Source of the DNA: Bacteroidales bacterium
GTDB taxonomy: Bacteria; Bacteroidota; Bacteroidia; Bacteroidales; Azobacteroidaceae
DNA: 64,000 nucleotides
Assembly: GCA_003851245.1 (NCBI GenBank)
Contig: BHEP01000009.1
Location: 1-64,000 of the forward strand
Reading direction: 5' to 3'
In this document: positions 25,963-36,472 of the stretch, piece after piece
Layout of the letters: every line of letters starts with the position of its first letter
How positions within the stretch are numbered: position 1 is the stretch's first letter
Translations under genes and position numbers: made by a program
The notes under the pieces: generated by a model
Databases searched by the model: none
What the model saw: only the letters and a program-made list of their open reading frames with translations
Told to the model about the DNA's origin: nothing

Positions 25963-27255
25963 TTATTTGAAAATAAGTAGAAAATAGTTCTTTTTTCCCT
26001 TTTGAATGTAAATATATTTATCGTTCAGCAGACTCGAGGCATCAATAATTGTATCGAAGGCCTCCAGCTTTTCTTTGTTTATACCAACGCCTCCACTGGC
26101 TGTCATTTTTTTCATCTCCGCTTTCGATGGAAAAATATTTGTTTTTTCAGCAAGCAGATCCAAGGCCTTGATACCTCCTTCTAATTCTTTTTTAGAAATT
26201 TCAAATCGCGGAAGTCCATCAAATATTGCCAAGAGAGTTTCTTCATCCAACTTTTTTAGAGCTTCGGACGTTGCATTTCCAAACAATATACCCGAGGCCT
26301 CAAGTGCTGCTTGATAGTCCTCTTCAGAATGCACCATACAGGTCACTTCCTGTGCCAACCTTTTTTGTATAGGTCGCAAATGTGGTGCTGCTGCTTGCTC
26401 CTCAAGCAAAGCTTGTATCTCGTCCTGCCCTAGAGAGGTGAATATCTTGATGTATTTTTCGGCATCGGCATCACTCACATTCAGCCAAAATTGATAGAAT
26501 TTGTAAGGGCTGGTGTATCGTCTGTCTAACCAAACGTTGCCCGATTCTGTTTTTCCAAATTTTCCGCCATCGGCTTTGGTTATAAGTGGACAAACAAGTC
26601 CGTAGGCCTCGCCCGAAACGGAACGGCGAATAAGATCGGTGCCGGTGGTGATATTTCCCCATTGGTCAGAACCTCCCATTTGCAACTTACAATCGTAATT
26701 TTTATACAAATGTAAAAAGTCGTAGCCCTGAAGCAACTGGTATGAAAATTCTGTGAAGGACATGCCTACATTAGATTCTGAACTTAAACGCTTTTTTACT
26801 GAGTCTTTCGACATCATATAATTTACCGTTATATGCTTGCCTACATCTCTAATAAAATTGAGGAAGGAATAGTTTTTCATCCACTCATAATTATTCACTA
26901 ACTGAGCAGCCTTGGGATTGTTGGCATCGAAATCAAGAAATTTTTCCAACTGTTTTTGTATGCCTTCTTGATTTTTTTTTAGGGTGTCTTCATCAAGCAA
27001 ATTGCGCTCTTGAGATTTTAAAGATGGATCGCCAATCATACCCGTAGCCCCTCCTATAAGTGCAATTGGCCGATGACCAGCTCTTTGAAAATGCCTCAAC
27101 ATCATTACGCCCACAAGATGCCCAATGTGCAGGGAGTCGGCTGTAGGGTCTATGCCCACATAGGCCGAACTTGCCCCTTTTAGTAAATGTTCTTCGGTAC
27201 CAGGCATAATATCGTGGATCATACCTCGCCATCTGAGTTCTTCTACAAAATTCAT
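25963..27255 (-). CDS. tyrS: Tyrosyl-tRNA synthetase
   Basis: 430 aa. Class I synthetase with HIGH at 43-46 ([11 protein letters not shown]) and a KMSKS-type loop KFGKTESG around 235. [11 protein letters not shown] and [11 protein letters not shown] are the tyrosine/tRNA-binding segments. The C-terminal S4-like RNA-binding domain (about 350-430) is present. Charges tRNA-Tyr. Own promoter at 27278-27309. Confidence 0.97.
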   Translation of the reverse strand: MNFVEELRWRGMIHDIMPGTEEHLLKGASSAYVGIDPTADSLHIGHLVGVMMLRHFQRAGHRPIALIGGATGMIGDPSLKSQERNLLDEDTLKKNQEGIQKQLEKFLDFDANNPKAAQLVNNYEWMKNYSFLNFIRDVGKHITVNYMMSKDSVKKRLSSESNVGMSFTEFSYQLLQGYDFLHLYKNYDCKLQMGGSDQWGNITTGTDLIRRSVSGEAYGLVCPLITKADGGKFGKTESGNVWLDRRYTSPYKFYQFWLNVSDADAEKYIKIFTSLGQDEIQALLEEQAAAPHLRPIQKRLAQEVTCMVHSEEDYQAALEASGILFGNATSEALKKLDEETLLAIFDGLPRFEISKKELEGGIKALDLLAEKTNIFPSKAEMKKMTASGGVGINKEKLEAFDTIIDASSLLNDKYIYIQKGKKNYFLLIFK

Positions 27256-27277
27256 TTTATTTAATTAAAATTTATTG

Positions 27278-27309
27278 CAAAGATAAAGCTCTTTACTTTA
27301 GCAATCAAA
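27278..27309 (-). promoter_or_regulatory. tyrS promoter
   Basis: - strand TATCTTTG (27285-27278) with TTTG (27309-27306) 20 nt away. It lies in the yidD-tyrS gap, so tyrS can be transcribed independently of the upstream operon. Confidence 0.7.
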
Positions 27310-27331
27310 TAAATTTTAAAAGATTTGCTGA

Positions 27332-27553
27332 TTATGGTACGGGGTCAAATCCCTTTCCTCCCCAGGGATGACATCGCACAATTCTTTTTAAGGCCAAGCA
27401 CCATCCCCTAAAAGCTCCATGTTTTTTTATCGCCAAAAGTGCATATTCGGAGCAGGTGGGCGAAAACCTGCAACTTGGAGGTTTCATTGGCGATATACAA
27501 TATCTATAAAATTGAATGGGGAAAAGAACTATATATTGGAGTGTCTTTTTCAA
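27332..27553 (-). CDS. yidD: Membrane protein insertion efficiency factor YidD
   Basis: 73 aa. Contains the family hallmarks [20 protein letters not shown] and [13 protein letters not shown], with an N-terminal amphipathic helix that attaches to the inner membrane. YidD helps YidC-dependent membrane insertion. It follows rnpA by 9 bp, the usual order. Confidence 0.95.
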   Translation of the reverse strand: MKKTLQYIVLFPIQFYRYCISPMKPPSCRFSPTCSEYALLAIKKHGAFRGWCLALKRIVRCHPWGGKGFDPVP

Positions 27554-27562
27554 AATGGATAT

Positions 27563-27943
27563 TTATGGGTGTTTTTCTGCCAACAACATAAATGCTTTGA
27601 GTATGCCTTTTTGAATCTCATAAAAATTCCTTGGCTTGTCGTCGACGTACAAAAGAGCTATGCTCAAATGCCTTCCCGCATCCGAAAGGTGCTGACAAAT
27701 AGAGACCTTATTGAGTCGGTAAGCCTCTTTTGACAGTCGCTTTAGGCTGTTTCTGTCACAAGCTTTCTTAAATTTTCTTTTAGGAACACTTATCAATACC
27801 GACAAAGCACCCTCTGCCTGATCTTCATTGCTCATATAAACAACACGAAAGGGGAAAGCAAAAAAAGATTGACCATTAGCAAATAAATGATCAATCTCTT
27901 TTTTGCTGCAAATTCTTTCGCTCTTATTGAACGTGAACGGCAT
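27563..27943 (-). CDS. rnpA: Ribonuclease P protein component
   Basis: 126 aa. The signature RNSLKRLSKEAYRLN (bacterial pattern RNxxKRxxRE) and an N-terminal basic segment (FNKSERICSKKEIDHLF) identify the RNase P protein, which aids the catalytic RNA in 5' processing of tRNAs. Its 5' end overlaps hemD by 20 bp. In most bacteria rnpA follows rpmH; here it is in a hemD operon, an arrangement seen in Bacteroidales. Confidence 0.95.
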   Translation of the reverse strand: MPFTFNKSERICSKKEIDHLFANGQSFFAFPFRVVYMSNEDQAEGALSVLISVPKRKFKKACDRNSLKRLSKEAYRLNKVSICQHLSDAGRHLSIALLYVDDKPRNFYEIQKGILKAFMLLAEKHP

Positions 27944-28718
27944 TTTCTATCTTTTCATGCTCATGAACCACATGATGTTTCTTAAAATAATTTTCTAATG
28001 CAGCCGCCATTGACGATGCTTCTTTATTTGGTGCTTCTATATCCAATCGAAGTCCGGCATCCTTTACAGCTTTAGCTGTGGAAGCCCCAAAACATCCAAT
28101 TTTTATATTATTTTGCTGAAATTCAGGGAAATTCTTTTTTAAAGAAGAAATACCTGCAGGAGAGAAGAAAACAAGCATGTCGTAATCAAACTCTGGATCG
28201 GAAGAAAAATCGGTGCTTACAGTCTTATACATAACCGCCTTGCTATACTGCACTTTCTTATCTTCCAATAAGATAATCAGATTTTCTTTGTGAATATCTG
28301 ATACTGGCACTATATAATTTTCCTTGTTGTGCTTACAAATTGGAGTCATCAAATCCTCTATCTTACCTGTAGCAGAAAAAAATATTTTCCGTTTCCTATA
28401 AATAATATATTTCTGCAAATAGACTGCAATAGCCTCTGTAACACAGAAATATTTCATAGATTCTGAAATTTGAACCCGCATTTCCTCGCATAAACGAAAG
28501 AAATGATCAATAGATGTTTTTGCTGTAAAAATAACAGCAGTATAATCTAAAATATTGACCCTTTGAGCCCTAAACTCTTTAGCGCCAACGCCATCAATTT
28601 TAATAAATGGACGAAAATCTATCGTCACACCAAACTTCTCCGCAATATCAAAATAGGGAGACTTTTCTGTTTCTGGTTTGGGTTGAGACACCAAAACTTT
28701 CTTTATACTCAAAGTCAT
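27924..28718 (-). CDS. hemD: Uroporphyrinogen-III synthase
   Basis: 264 aa. HEM4-type protein: two-domain fold with little sequence conservation, here showing KVLVSQPKPETEKSPYFDIAEKFG, DYTAVIFTAKTSIDHFF and DMLVFFSPAGISSLKKNF, followed by IGCFGASTAKAVKDAGL. It closes hydroxymethylbilane into uroporphyrinogen III for haem/corrin synthesis. It overlaps the DUF4271 gene by 4 bp and rnpA by 20 bp. Assignment rests on these motifs and on the operon order; no other haem genes are in view. Confidence 0.85.
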   Translation of the reverse strand: MTLSIKKVLVSQPKPETEKSPYFDIAEKFGVTIDFRPFIKIDGVGAKEFRAQRVNILDYTAVIFTAKTSIDHFFRLCEEMRVQISESMKYFCVTEAIAVYLQKYIIYRKRKIFFSATGKIEDLMTPICKHNKENYIVPVSDIHKENLIILLEDKKVQYSKAVMYKTVSTDFSSDPEFDYDMLVFFSPAGISSLKKNFPEFQQNNIKIGCFGASTAKAVKDAGLRLDIEAPNKEASSMAAALENYFKKHHVVHEHEKIENAVHVQ

Positions 28719-29551
28719 AAAGTAATTTTTTCCACTATGTTAAACATAAAAATCATAGTTCTGTAAAATAAATACAGAGGTATAATTTCTTGGGTGCAAA
28801 GGTACAACAATAAATGGAGTATAAGGCGTTTGTCTGGAAAAAATATTCCTTGAAGTTTATTAAACATTAAAATTAGCACAAAAAAGAAATAAAAAAGCCC
28901 TAAATAAAGAATGTAGACGTAAGGTAGGTTCAGAGATAAAAATAATAAGGCTATTGGCAAGAATACTAGCCCTGAAACAATTGTATACGACAGGTACGTA
29001 TCTATCCACAGTGCTGTAGAAAGTTTGGAAAAGAAAACATAGCCTAATATTTTATAGCTTATCAATTTTAAAAAGATGAATGCTAGAATAAGTATTGTAA
29101 ATATGCCACAAATGAGCAGTATTGTTTCTGCTGAATCTATCTTTGTTTCTGCAAATCCACAAATGAATTGGAAAGATAAAATAGAAAATATGAAGGACGA
29201 CACTAGAGTAAATGCAAATTTTGACGGTATTTTTTGAAGAGAAGTATCAGAAAAACTCTCGCTTCTAGCATTGAAATAAAGCAAGGACTTGAATACCTCT
29301 GCCAACATAAGTTTTTTGCTCCTCACAAGCAATGAGAGAAATAAAAAACTTAAAAGAACAAGCAAAACCAATAGATCTTGATTTCCCCTATGCGGCGAAA
29401 TCAATTCTTCCTTTCTCAAATCGCAAGGATCGGGAAGCAAGCTGGCAGACTCCACAAAATTTAGCTGTTGGGGAGTCAAGCTATAAATAGGAAGAGCTGA
29501 AATGGTATCCGCAGATATTATCTCAGGGTAAATAAAAGTATTTTGGGGCAT
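28715..29551 (-). CDS. DUF4271 integral membrane protein
   Basis: 278 aa. A soluble N-terminal stretch (residues about 1-58) is followed by about seven membrane segments (for example LLVLLVLLSFLFLSLLVRS and AETILLICGIFTILILAF). It matches DUF4271, a Bacteroidota family usually next to hemD; function unknown. The 3' end overlaps hemD by 4 bp. First gene of the DUF4271-hemD-rnpA-yidD operon. Confidence 0.8.
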   Translation of the reverse strand: MPQNTFIYPEIISADTISALPIYSLTPQQLNFVESASLLPDPCDLRKEELISPHRGNQDLLVLLVLLSFLFLSLLVRSKKLMLAEVFKSLLYFNARSESFSDTSLQKIPSKFAFTLVSSFIFSILSFQFICGFAETKIDSAETILLICGIFTILILAFIFLKLISYKILGYVFFSKLSTALWIDTYLSYTIVSGLVFLPIALLFLSLNLPYVYILYLGLFYFFFVLILMFNKLQGIFFPDKRLILHLLLYLCTQEIIPLYLFYRTMIFMFNIVEKITL

Positions 29552-29664
29552 AAAAAATTATCTTTCAGAAAAAGAAAGCACAAAATTACAAACAATTTAT
29601 CATATTATATGCCTTTTACCCCATGAGCTTGCAGTCAATTGGCCTAAGTGTAAGAATATTTTAT

Positions 29665-29672
29665 TACTTTTG
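29665..29672 (+). promoter_or_regulatory. -7 promoter box for ahcY
   Basis: TACTTTTG, 26 nt before the ahcY ATG. The nearest TTG upstream (29639-29641) is 23 nt away, a little too far. No SAH/SAM riboswitch fold could be recognised in the short leader. Confidence 0.45.
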
Positions 29673-29698
29673 TGCCATAAATACAAAATATTATTAAG

Positions 29699-31117
29699 AT
29701 GTCAGAAAAATTTTCAAAGAATCTACCCTATAAGGTAGCGGATATGAGTTTGGCCGAATTTGGCCGTAAGGAGATAGAAATCTCTGAGCACGAAATGCCT
29801 GGATTGATGTCCTTACGCAAGAAATATGGAAAAGAGAAACCATTAAAAGGTGCTAGAGTTACAGGATCTTTGCACATGACCATACAAACAGCTGTACTTA
29901 TTGAAACTTTGGTAGAGCTGGGAGCCGATGTACGATGGGCTAGCTGCAATATTTTTTCTACCCAAGACCATGCTGCGGCGGCTATTGCTGCTGCGGGAGT
30001 TCCCGTGTTTGCCTGGAAAGGCGAATCTTTGGAGGAATATTGGTGGTGTACGGATATGGCACTGCGCTTTCCCGAAGGAAAGGGGCCAAACCTCATTGTT
30101 GATGATGGAGGCGATGCTTCCTTGCTCATTCACTGGGGATTTAAGGCAGAAAAAGATGCTAAATTTATAGACCGTAAGGGAGGAAACCACGAAGAGCAGG
30201 TTATATTAGACACTCTCAACAGCCTTCTTAAGGAAGACTCACAAAGATGGACTCGCACGGTAGCCGAATTGAAGGGTATCTCTGAAGAAACAACGACAGG
30301 CGTTCACCGCCTCTATCAAATGATGGAAGCTGGCGACCTGCTGGTGCCTGCTATCAACGTGAATGATTCGGTAACAAAATCCAAATTCGACAATCTCTAT
30401 GGATGCCGCGAATCCTTGGCAGACGGCATAAAAAGAGCTACCGATGTGATGATTGCTGGGAAAGTGGTGGTCGTATTAGGATACGGAGACGTAGGAAAAG
30501 GCTGTGCCCGATCTATGAGTTCGTATGGCGCAAGGGTTATTGTGACCGAAATTGATCCTATATGTGCACTGCAAGCTGCTATGGAAGGCTATGAGGTGAC
30601 AACAATGGAAAAGGCTGTCAAGGAAGGCAATATCTTTGTAACCACTACTGGCAACAAAGACGTGATTCGCATAGAGCACCTTTCGCAAATGAAAGATCAG
30701 GCAATAGTTTGTAATATTGGACACTTTGACAACGAGATACAGGTTGAAAAATTAGTCAATTTCGCTGGCATCAAGCACCTCAACATCAAGCCTCAAGTAG
30801 ACAAATATACATTCCCCGCAGGAAATTCTATTTTCCTATTGGCAGATGGCAGATTGGTCAATCTGGGATGTGCCACCGGACACCCTTCTTTTGTAATGAG
30901 CAATTCCTTTACCAACCAAACTTTGGCGCAGCTGGATCTTTGGCTCAACAAATATGAAGTTGGCGTATACCGTCTTCCCAAATACTTGGATGAAGAAGTG
31001 GCAAGGCTACACCTCGCAAACATTGGCGTTGAATTGACAAGGCTGAGTCCTGAGCAGGCTGCATACCTTGGCGTGAAAGCTGAAGGCCCCTACAAGCCAG
31101 AGCATTACAGATACTAA
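29699..31117 (+). CDS. ahcY: Adenosylhomocysteinase
   Basis: 472 aa. Hydrolyses S-adenosylhomocysteine to adenosine and homocysteine, removing the inhibitor of SAM-dependent methylation. Landmarks: N-terminal [17 protein letters not shown]; substrate-binding [19 protein letters not shown]; the NAD+-binding [17 protein letters not shown]; and C-terminal [13 protein letters not shown]. Residues that contact NAD+ and substrate all appear present. It has its own promoter and is followed by a glycosyltransferase gene after 28 bp. Confidence 0.97.
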   Translation: MSEKFSKNLPYKVADMSLAEFGRKEIEISEHEMPGLMSLRKKYGKEKPLKGARVTGSLHMTIQTAVLIETLVELGADVRWASCNIFSTQDHAAAAIAAAGVPVFAWKGESLEEYWWCTDMALRFPEGKGPNLIVDDGGDASLLIHWGFKAEKDAKFIDRKGGNHEEQVILDTLNSLLKEDSQRWTRTVAELKGISEETTTGVHRLYQMMEAGDLLVPAINVNDSVTKSKFDNLYGCRESLADGIKRATDVMIAGKVVVVLGYGDVGKGCARSMSSYGARVIVTEIDPICALQAAMEGYEVTTMEKAVKEGNIFVTTTGNKDVIRIEHLSQMKDQAIVCNIGHFDNEIQVEKLVNFAGIKHLNIKPQVDKYTFPAGNSIFLLADGRLVNLGCATGHPSFVMSNSFTNQTLAQLDLWLNKYEVGVYRLPKYLDEEVARLHLANIGVELTRLSPEQAAYLGVKAEGPYKPEHYRY

Positions 31118-31145
31118 GACAAGGCATATAATCTACAAATTGTGA

Positions 31146-32294
31146 ATGATGAGAATAGCAATATTATCTCCTTTTTATCCCTACAGAGGAGGCATATCAC
31201 AGTTTAGTGCCATGCTATATACAGCTTTGGGAGCGAACAACGAAGTAAAAGCGTTTTCGTTCTCAAAGCTTTATCCCGATTTCCTATTTCCCGGCAAAAC
31301 GCAGTACGTAGAAGCCAGCGATAATGCCATTACTATAAATACCACAAGAAGCCTCAACAGCATAAACCCAATATCATATATCACTACCGCCAAGCAGATT
31401 GAAGCATTCAAGCCCGATGTGCTTATTATATGCTATTGGATGTCTTTCTTTAGTCCCGCCTATGCCTCTATAGCATCAATATTGAGGGGCAAAACAAAAA
31501 TTATCTCTCTTATACACAATGCTATTCCCCACGAACCAAGGTTTTTTGATAAAGCACTTGCCAAATTATTTTTTTCAAAATGTGATGGCTGCATCGTAAT
31601 GAGTGAGACTGTTAGAGACGACCTCCTTTCTCTCAGCCCTAAGGCTAAATTCTTAATGAAACCGCATCCCCTATACGATCATTTTGGAGAAAGGGGAGAT
31701 AAAAATGAGTCCCTACTAAAATTGGGATTAGATACCAGCATCGACCGAAAAACCCTCTTGTTTTTTGGCCTTATCAGAGATTATAAGGGCCTCGACCTGC
31801 TTATTGATGCCATGGGGATATTGGATGCCTCCTTTCAATTGCTTATTGCTGGCGAAAGCTACGGAAGTTTTGAGAAGTATGAAAGGCAAATAAATAAGTC
31901 TGCTGCCAAAGATAGGATTATGGTTTTAAACCAGTATATAGACGACAGTCTTGTGCCTTATCTTTTTTCTGCCGCCGATGTGCTGGTTCTTCCCTACAAA
32001 TCGGCAACTCAAAGCGGCGTGATCCCCGTAGCCTATCATTTTGAAGTCCCCATTCTTGCAACAGATGTGGGAGATCTCAGAAATACAATAGAGAAGCCCC
32101 ATACTGGTCTTGTGTGTCGGGCAAATGCCGAAAGCATAGCACAAGGATTGAACTGTATTTTTGAAATTGGCAAAGAGAAATTTGTGGAGAATATTGTGCT
32201 TGAAAAGCAAAACCTCTCTTGGCATATCTTTGCCCAAGAGATTGAAAGTTTTGCAGGGGAAATGCAAACAATACAAAAAAAAGCATCAAACTAA
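31146..32294 (+). CDS. Glycosyltransferase, GT4 family
   Basis: 382 aa. GT-B-fold enzyme: N-terminal acceptor domain (RIAILSPFYPYRGGISQF) and C-terminal nucleotide-sugar domain (KTLLFFGLIRDYKGLDLLI, then VLVLPYKSATQSGVIPVAYHF and ILATDVGDL). It probably adds a sugar to a lipid- or capsule-linked glycan on the cytoplasmic side; donor and acceptor cannot be told. Two adjacent ATGs (31146, 31149) are possible starts. The 3' end overlaps the convergent acyl-CoA synthetase gene by 9 bp. Confidence 0.85.
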   Translation: MMRIAILSPFYPYRGGISQFSAMLYTALGANNEVKAFSFSKLYPDFLFPGKTQYVEASDNAITINTTRSLNSINPISYITTAKQIEAFKPDVLIICYWMSFFSPAYASIASILRGKTKIISLIHNAIPHEPRFFDKALAKLFFSKCDGCIVMSETVRDDLLSLSPKAKFLMKPHPLYDHFGERGDKNESLLKLGLDTSIDRKTLLFFGLIRDYKGLDLLIDAMGILDASFQLLIAGESYGSFEKYERQINKSAAKDRIMVLNQYIDDSLVPYLFSAADVLVLPYKSATQSGVIPVAYHFEVPILATDVGDLRNTIEKPHTGLVCRANAESIAQGLNCIFEIGKEKFVENIVLEKQNLSWHIFAQEIESFAGEMQTIQKKASN

Positions 32295-34388
32295 AACAGA
32301 CTGTGATGAGCTCTTATTACAATCGCCTTTCTCTACCCTTATTCTTGCATCTACGGCAATAATACCTTTACTGGTAGCAAGCAAAGGATTGATGTCCATT
32401 TCTTTGATTTCGGAGGCAAATCGCAAAAGAGCAGACAGTCTAACCACAATATCGGCAAACTGATACTCATCTATACCTGCCTGCCCCCTAGCTCCTTCAA
32501 ATATCTTATAGCCTCGCAGCGAGCGAATCATAGAAAGTGCCTCTTCCTTGCCCAAGGGAGCCAAGCCCGAGGCCACATCTTTCAATACTTCTACAAAAAT
32601 TCCTCCCAAACCACAAAGAACGATATGCCCAAAATTTTCTTCATATTTTGAACCTATAAAAAGCTCAGTGCCCTTAAGCATTGGCTGAATCATCACTGCT
32701 GTAACAGCATCTAAGCACATAAGTCGCTTAAACTCCACCGCCAAAGACTCTTCGGAACTGATATTTAACACCACTCCTCCAATATCTGATTTGTGAATAG
32801 GCCCCACACATTTGGCTACCACAGGATAGCCTGCCTGAGCAGCAAAAGCTGCAATCTCAGCCCATTGGCTGGACGTAATTTCTTCCACAACTTTCACCCC
32901 TGCGGCTTGTAGCAATTCTTGTACAATGGAGGGTTCAAGATATCCATCCGAGGGAATGGCATCGATGATACGGCGTATTTTGGGAACATCAACTCCCCAC
33001 AGCTCCAGATTGCTTGCCGAAGGCATAGGTGTTTGAATAATTTTTGTCATTGCATTTGCCAAACCTGCCTCGTCACTAAAATTGACATGCCCTTTCTTTA
33101 TAAATACATCTGTTTCCTCATAAGCCGTTATTATGGAAGGCAATATAGGAAAAATGGGCTTTTTGCAAGTCAAGGTTTTTTGATGCAAGACCTCGTAAGT
33201 TTCATACACTCGAGTGAGTCCGGGGCTTCCAAAAATAACGGCTATGCCATCAATTTCTTCAAACTTAGATTCACAATATTCTATTGCCAAGCCTAGATGC
33301 TCGGGCCCTCCTGTTCCCAAAATATCTATGGGATTGCTCACCGCAGAACCTGGCAAAAGTTGTTTTTTCAAATCTTGTGCCTCGGGCATATCCGATAGCT
33401 TGGGAATGGCAAAACCCCCTTTGGAGAGAACATCGGTAAGGATTACTGCAGGGCCACCAGCATGGGTAACAATTGCAATATTTTTTCCCTTCAGAGGAGG
33501 TAGTGTGAATACTGCTCCCACTGTAGCCAGCTCTTCGCGGCTAAAACACCGCACCACACCAGCCTTACGAAATAGGGCTTCAACGGCCAAATCGGGATTT
33601 GCCATCGCCCCTGTATGTGAAGATGCAGCCCTACTGCCCGACTCTGAACTTCCCGATTTGATGGCAGCAATCTTGCAGCCCTTCCTAATGAGTGAGGTGG
33701 TATGATAGAGTAGCTTATCTGGATTTTTTATGTCCTCTATATAAAGCAACTTGATATTTGAACTTGTTTCATGCACATAGTTGCTGTCCATATATTCAAG
33801 AACGGTTTCCACAGAAATTTGTGCCGCATTGCCCACAGACCAAACGGAGTTGAAACGCAGACCCATGCGCATGGCTGACTCTATGATAAAAAGAGCCGTC
33901 CCCCCCGAACTAGAAATAATGTCTACTCCCTTGGGGTCGAGCTCAGGAATGGGGAGGGTAAAGAGGCTATGATGGAAACGGTTGAGCAAGCCTATGCAAT
34001 TGGGTCCTATCAAACTGGCTCCAGCCTCATTGATAACCGACACTATTTGTTTTTCGAGGGCAGCACCTGCCTCAGTTTCCTCACCAAAACCCGCTGTAAA
34101 CATGATAAAAGCTTTTACGCCTTTTTGTTGCGCCAAAATAGTGATGGTTTCTAAACACAAGGACGCAGGAATGGCAATAATGGCCATATCGGTAGCAGGA
34201 ATATCCAGCACATTTTTGTAGGATTTCAAAGCCTGAACCTCATCTTCCTTGGGATTTACCACATACAATTCTCCCTGAAACTCACCCTTAATCAAATTTC
34301 GTACACAATTGCCTCCGGGCTTGGAAGTGTTGTTAGATCCTCCAATCACAACTATGCTCTTGGGTTGTATTAATGCTTGATTTATCAT
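32286..34388 (-). CDS. Acetate--CoA ligase (ADP-forming), fused alpha-beta
   Basis: 700 aa. Domain order: CoA-binding Rossmann domain (1-130), succinyl-CoA-ligase-like domains (about 150-450) with the phospho-acceptor His258 in SSHTGAMA, and an ATP-grasp domain (about 475-700) with YPVVAKCVGPIHKSDIGGV. ADP-forming acyl-CoA synthetases make ATP from acyl-CoA, typical of fermentative anaerobes; related proteins are also protein acetyltransferase-like. In an anaerobic Bacteroidales an energy-conserving role (acetate or another acyl product) is likely. Confidence 0.88.
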   Translation of the reverse strand: MINQALIQPKSIVVIGGSNNTSKPGGNCVRNLIKGEFQGELYVVNPKEDEVQALKSYKNVLDIPATDMAIIAIPASLCLETITILAQQKGVKAFIMFTAGFGEETEAGAALEKQIVSVINEAGASLIGPNCIGLLNRFHHSLFTLPIPELDPKGVDIISSSGGTALFIIESAMRMGLRFNSVWSVGNAAQISVETVLEYMDSNYVHETSSNIKLLYIEDIKNPDKLLYHTTSLIRKGCKIAAIKSGSSESGSRAASSHTGAMANPDLAVEALFRKAGVVRCFSREELATVGAVFTLPPLKGKNIAIVTHAGGPAVILTDVLSKGGFAIPKLSDMPEAQDLKKQLLPGSAVSNPIDILGTGGPEHLGLAIEYCESKFEEIDGIAVIFGSPGLTRVYETYEVLHQKTLTCKKPIFPILPSIITAYEETDVFIKKGHVNFSDEAGLANAMTKIIQTPMPSASNLELWGVDVPKIRRIIDAIPSDGYLEPSIVQELLQAAGVKVVEEITSSQWAEIAAFAAQAGYPVVAKCVGPIHKSDIGGVVLNISSEESLAVEFKRLMCLDAVTAVMIQPMLKGTELFIGSKYEENFGHIVLCGLGGIFVEVLKDVASGLAPLGKEEALSMIRSLRGYKIFEGARGQAGIDEYQFADIVVRLSALLRFASEIKEMDINPLLATSKGIIAVDARIRVEKGDCNKSSSQSVLV

Positions 34389-34537
34389 AAATTTTAACTG
34401 AATTTACATGTATATTTGAACGGATTGGCTCCCTTATTAAAGCAAAGATAGTAAATTTATCCATCTGAAAAAATATTGTTTACTGACCTATTATGTCCGC
34501 AACCTATAATTTGCATTAGCAAGTTGAACTCAAGCAA

Positions 34538-36472
34538 CTATTCTTTGATGCAACGTATCAAAAATCCATGAGCTCTATAACTATAGGGGTATACCAAAGC
34601 CGACCCATTGGCAAAGGCGAGGTGGTAGGGGTTGGCAGTAATGTCAAGATCGCTAGCCCAATACGAACCATTGCTTGTTTGGTTGGATAAAACTCCGAGT
34701 TCGTTTCTATGCCCTCCTGCAGGTAAAAATATCGCATTTCCTGGCTGACCTAAGGTGGCAGCATCGGCTTCATCTTGGGAGTCAGCAAACCAGGTTCCAG
34801 GATAAGTATACTCTCCGTCTTCTCTCCATCGTGTCCCTGGACTATTGGCAAGCTCCCTTAGCTCATTGCTAGTGGGCACTCTCCATCCGCTAGGGCAGGG
34901 ATCTTTGGCTACCTCCCATCGTATGCCCGATGATTCTTGACTATCCCAATTTTGAACGAAGCCAGAAGTGGGCCAGCCTTCATTTTTGTTCCATTGGTAA
35001 AAGCGCCCCAGATTGTCTGGAGATTCTGCAAAGTTTAAGGGCATTTCTACATTTGAAATAGCCCAAGTTCCACTCGTCTGATTGCTTTCGGCTTCTTGCG
35101 ATATAGAAATCAAAATATGCAGTTTATTTGCAACTGCGAGCACATAAACTCTTCGATAATTTTCTCCCGCAGGATTTAAGGAGAGAGCGCTTATATCTAT
35201 GCTTGTTTGGTCTGGGGAAATTTCAGCTTTAAATGTTCCATCATTGATGTTTGTTGCTGGAGGTCCGGTAGGTTCTCCATAATTATTGGCCCATTGGATG
35301 GTATAATTAGCAACATCGGTATCTACGAGTATGTCTTGTGTAGATCCTGCTTCTGCAGCCAGCAGCACCACTCTACTTGAGGTTCCGAAATAGTTTTCAT
35401 TATCAAAATTCATCATCAATATATAGTCTTCCCATACTATTTGTTGGGCTTCTATCGCTGATGATGGGCTGTTGGCAGCTTCTTCTGGACTTGCCTTACC
35501 AGATTCACTTATTTTGGATACATTAAAAATATATTTATGGTTGCGCAAAACCTGCCCAAAGGGATGTCCCTGAATGCCAGGATTAAAATCAATACGGTAG
35601 AAAGTTGTGGCAAAACTTCCTTGATACCGACCGCCAATAATAATACATACAGCATCTGTTGTTTGTTCTGCTTCTGCAGGCGCAACAGACTCTGGAATGT
35701 ATAAAGAAATTGTTTTCTCAGAAAAAAGTTCGAGAGAAAAGCCATTAATCTTAGAGGCTCCAATAGGCACACTAGGCTCACTTACGGCGGGCACTTCGGA
35801 GGCATTGTTTGGAATGATCTGACTGGAATTTGACATTCTAAAGACTTGTACGCTTTCAAATTGAAAATTGAAAATATTTTCTAAATTAATATCAACTCGG
35901 GCAGCAAATCGCAGGAACTTGATGCCTTGTATATCATTTACGGCATTTGCAGATAGCCCTTGTGGCATGGAATAAGAGGCCCACATTCCTAAAAGATCAG
36001 GATTATTTCCTATAGAAAAGACTTGTATTAGCCTAGCCTTAATTGCAGTTTCACTGTCTCCAACATTGAGTTCTAAATTTGAGAGAGCGTCTGAAAAATT
36101 GGCTATAATATGTAGATCAATTTTTTTGGAAGAACTTCTCAATTTGAGAGTAAAACTTGTATTCTCTCCTATTGATTGGATGTTTTTTGCAACAAGGGTG
36201 TAGGCGTAGGCCCCATCTTCAAAGATGATAGCCTGCACTTCTTCTATCAAATTTTCGTCGACGATTTGCGTCTTTTTCAATTTTATCTGATTGAGGCTAG
36301 TTTTTGGGGGCTTACTTTTCGCTGTTTGCGCACCTACTTGCACATCAACATACTCCGTATTTATGTCTTCTGTGTTTTCTGAAAAATTTTCCTCTACACA
36401 AGAAAATAAGACTATGGAGATTATGGAGAGGCTTGAAAGTATCTTTATTACACAACTTTTAGAAATTCTCAT
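34538..36472 (-). CDS. Fimbrillin-like lipoprotein with C-terminal FISUMP domain (probable tip)
   Basis: 644 aa. Lipoprotein signal (VLFSC, Cys25). Residues about 40-450 are fimbrillin/Mfa-like: the segment LRNHKYIFNVSKISESGK and SPEEAA are shared with the neighbouring gene, as are AVCIIIGGRYQG and the MSNSSQIIPN segment. Residues about 450-644 are a different module: KDPCPSGWRVPTSNELREL... and HGFLIRCIKE, which match the Fibrobacter-succinogenes major paralogous (FISUMP) domain, common at the C-terminus of Bacteroidota surface proteins. Placed last in the fimbrial operon, it is a good candidate for the adhesive tip. Overlaps the upstream gene by 4 bp. Confidence 0.85.
   Translation of the reverse strand: MRISKSCVIKILSSLSIISIVLFSCVEENFSENTEDINTEYVDVQVGAQTAKSKPPKTSLNQIKLKKTQIVDENLIEEVQAIIFEDGAYAYTLVAKNIQSIGENTSFTLKLRSSSKKIDLHIIANFSDALSNLELNVGDSETAIKARLIQVFSIGNNPDLLGMWASYSMPQGLSANAVNDIQGIKFLRFAARVDINLENIFNFQFESVQVFRMSNSSQIIPNNASEVPAVSEPSVPIGASKINGFSLELFSEKTISLYIPESVAPAEAEQTTDAVCIIIGGRYQGSFATTFYRIDFNPGIQGHPFGQVLRNHKYIFNVSKISESGKASPEEAANSPSSAIEAQQIVWEDYILMMNFDNENYFGTSSRVVLLAAEAGSTQDILVDTDVANYTIQWANNYGEPTGPPATNINDGTFKAEISPDQTSIDISALSLNPAGENYRRVYVLAVANKLHILISISQEAESNQTSGTWAISNVEMPLNFAESPDNLGRFYQWNKNEGWPTSGFVQNWDSQESSGIRWEVAKDPCPSGWRVPTSNELRELANSPGTRWREDGEYTYPGTWFADSQDEADAATLGQPGNAIFLPAGGHRNELGVLSNQTSNGSYWASDLDITANPYHLAFANGSALVYPYSYRAHGFLIRCIKE

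Noticed and set aside
29640-29698. SAH or SAM riboswitch before ahcY
   Set aside because: The leader after the -7 box is under 30 nt, too short for a known riboswitch; no paired elements seen. The metG leader is equally short.
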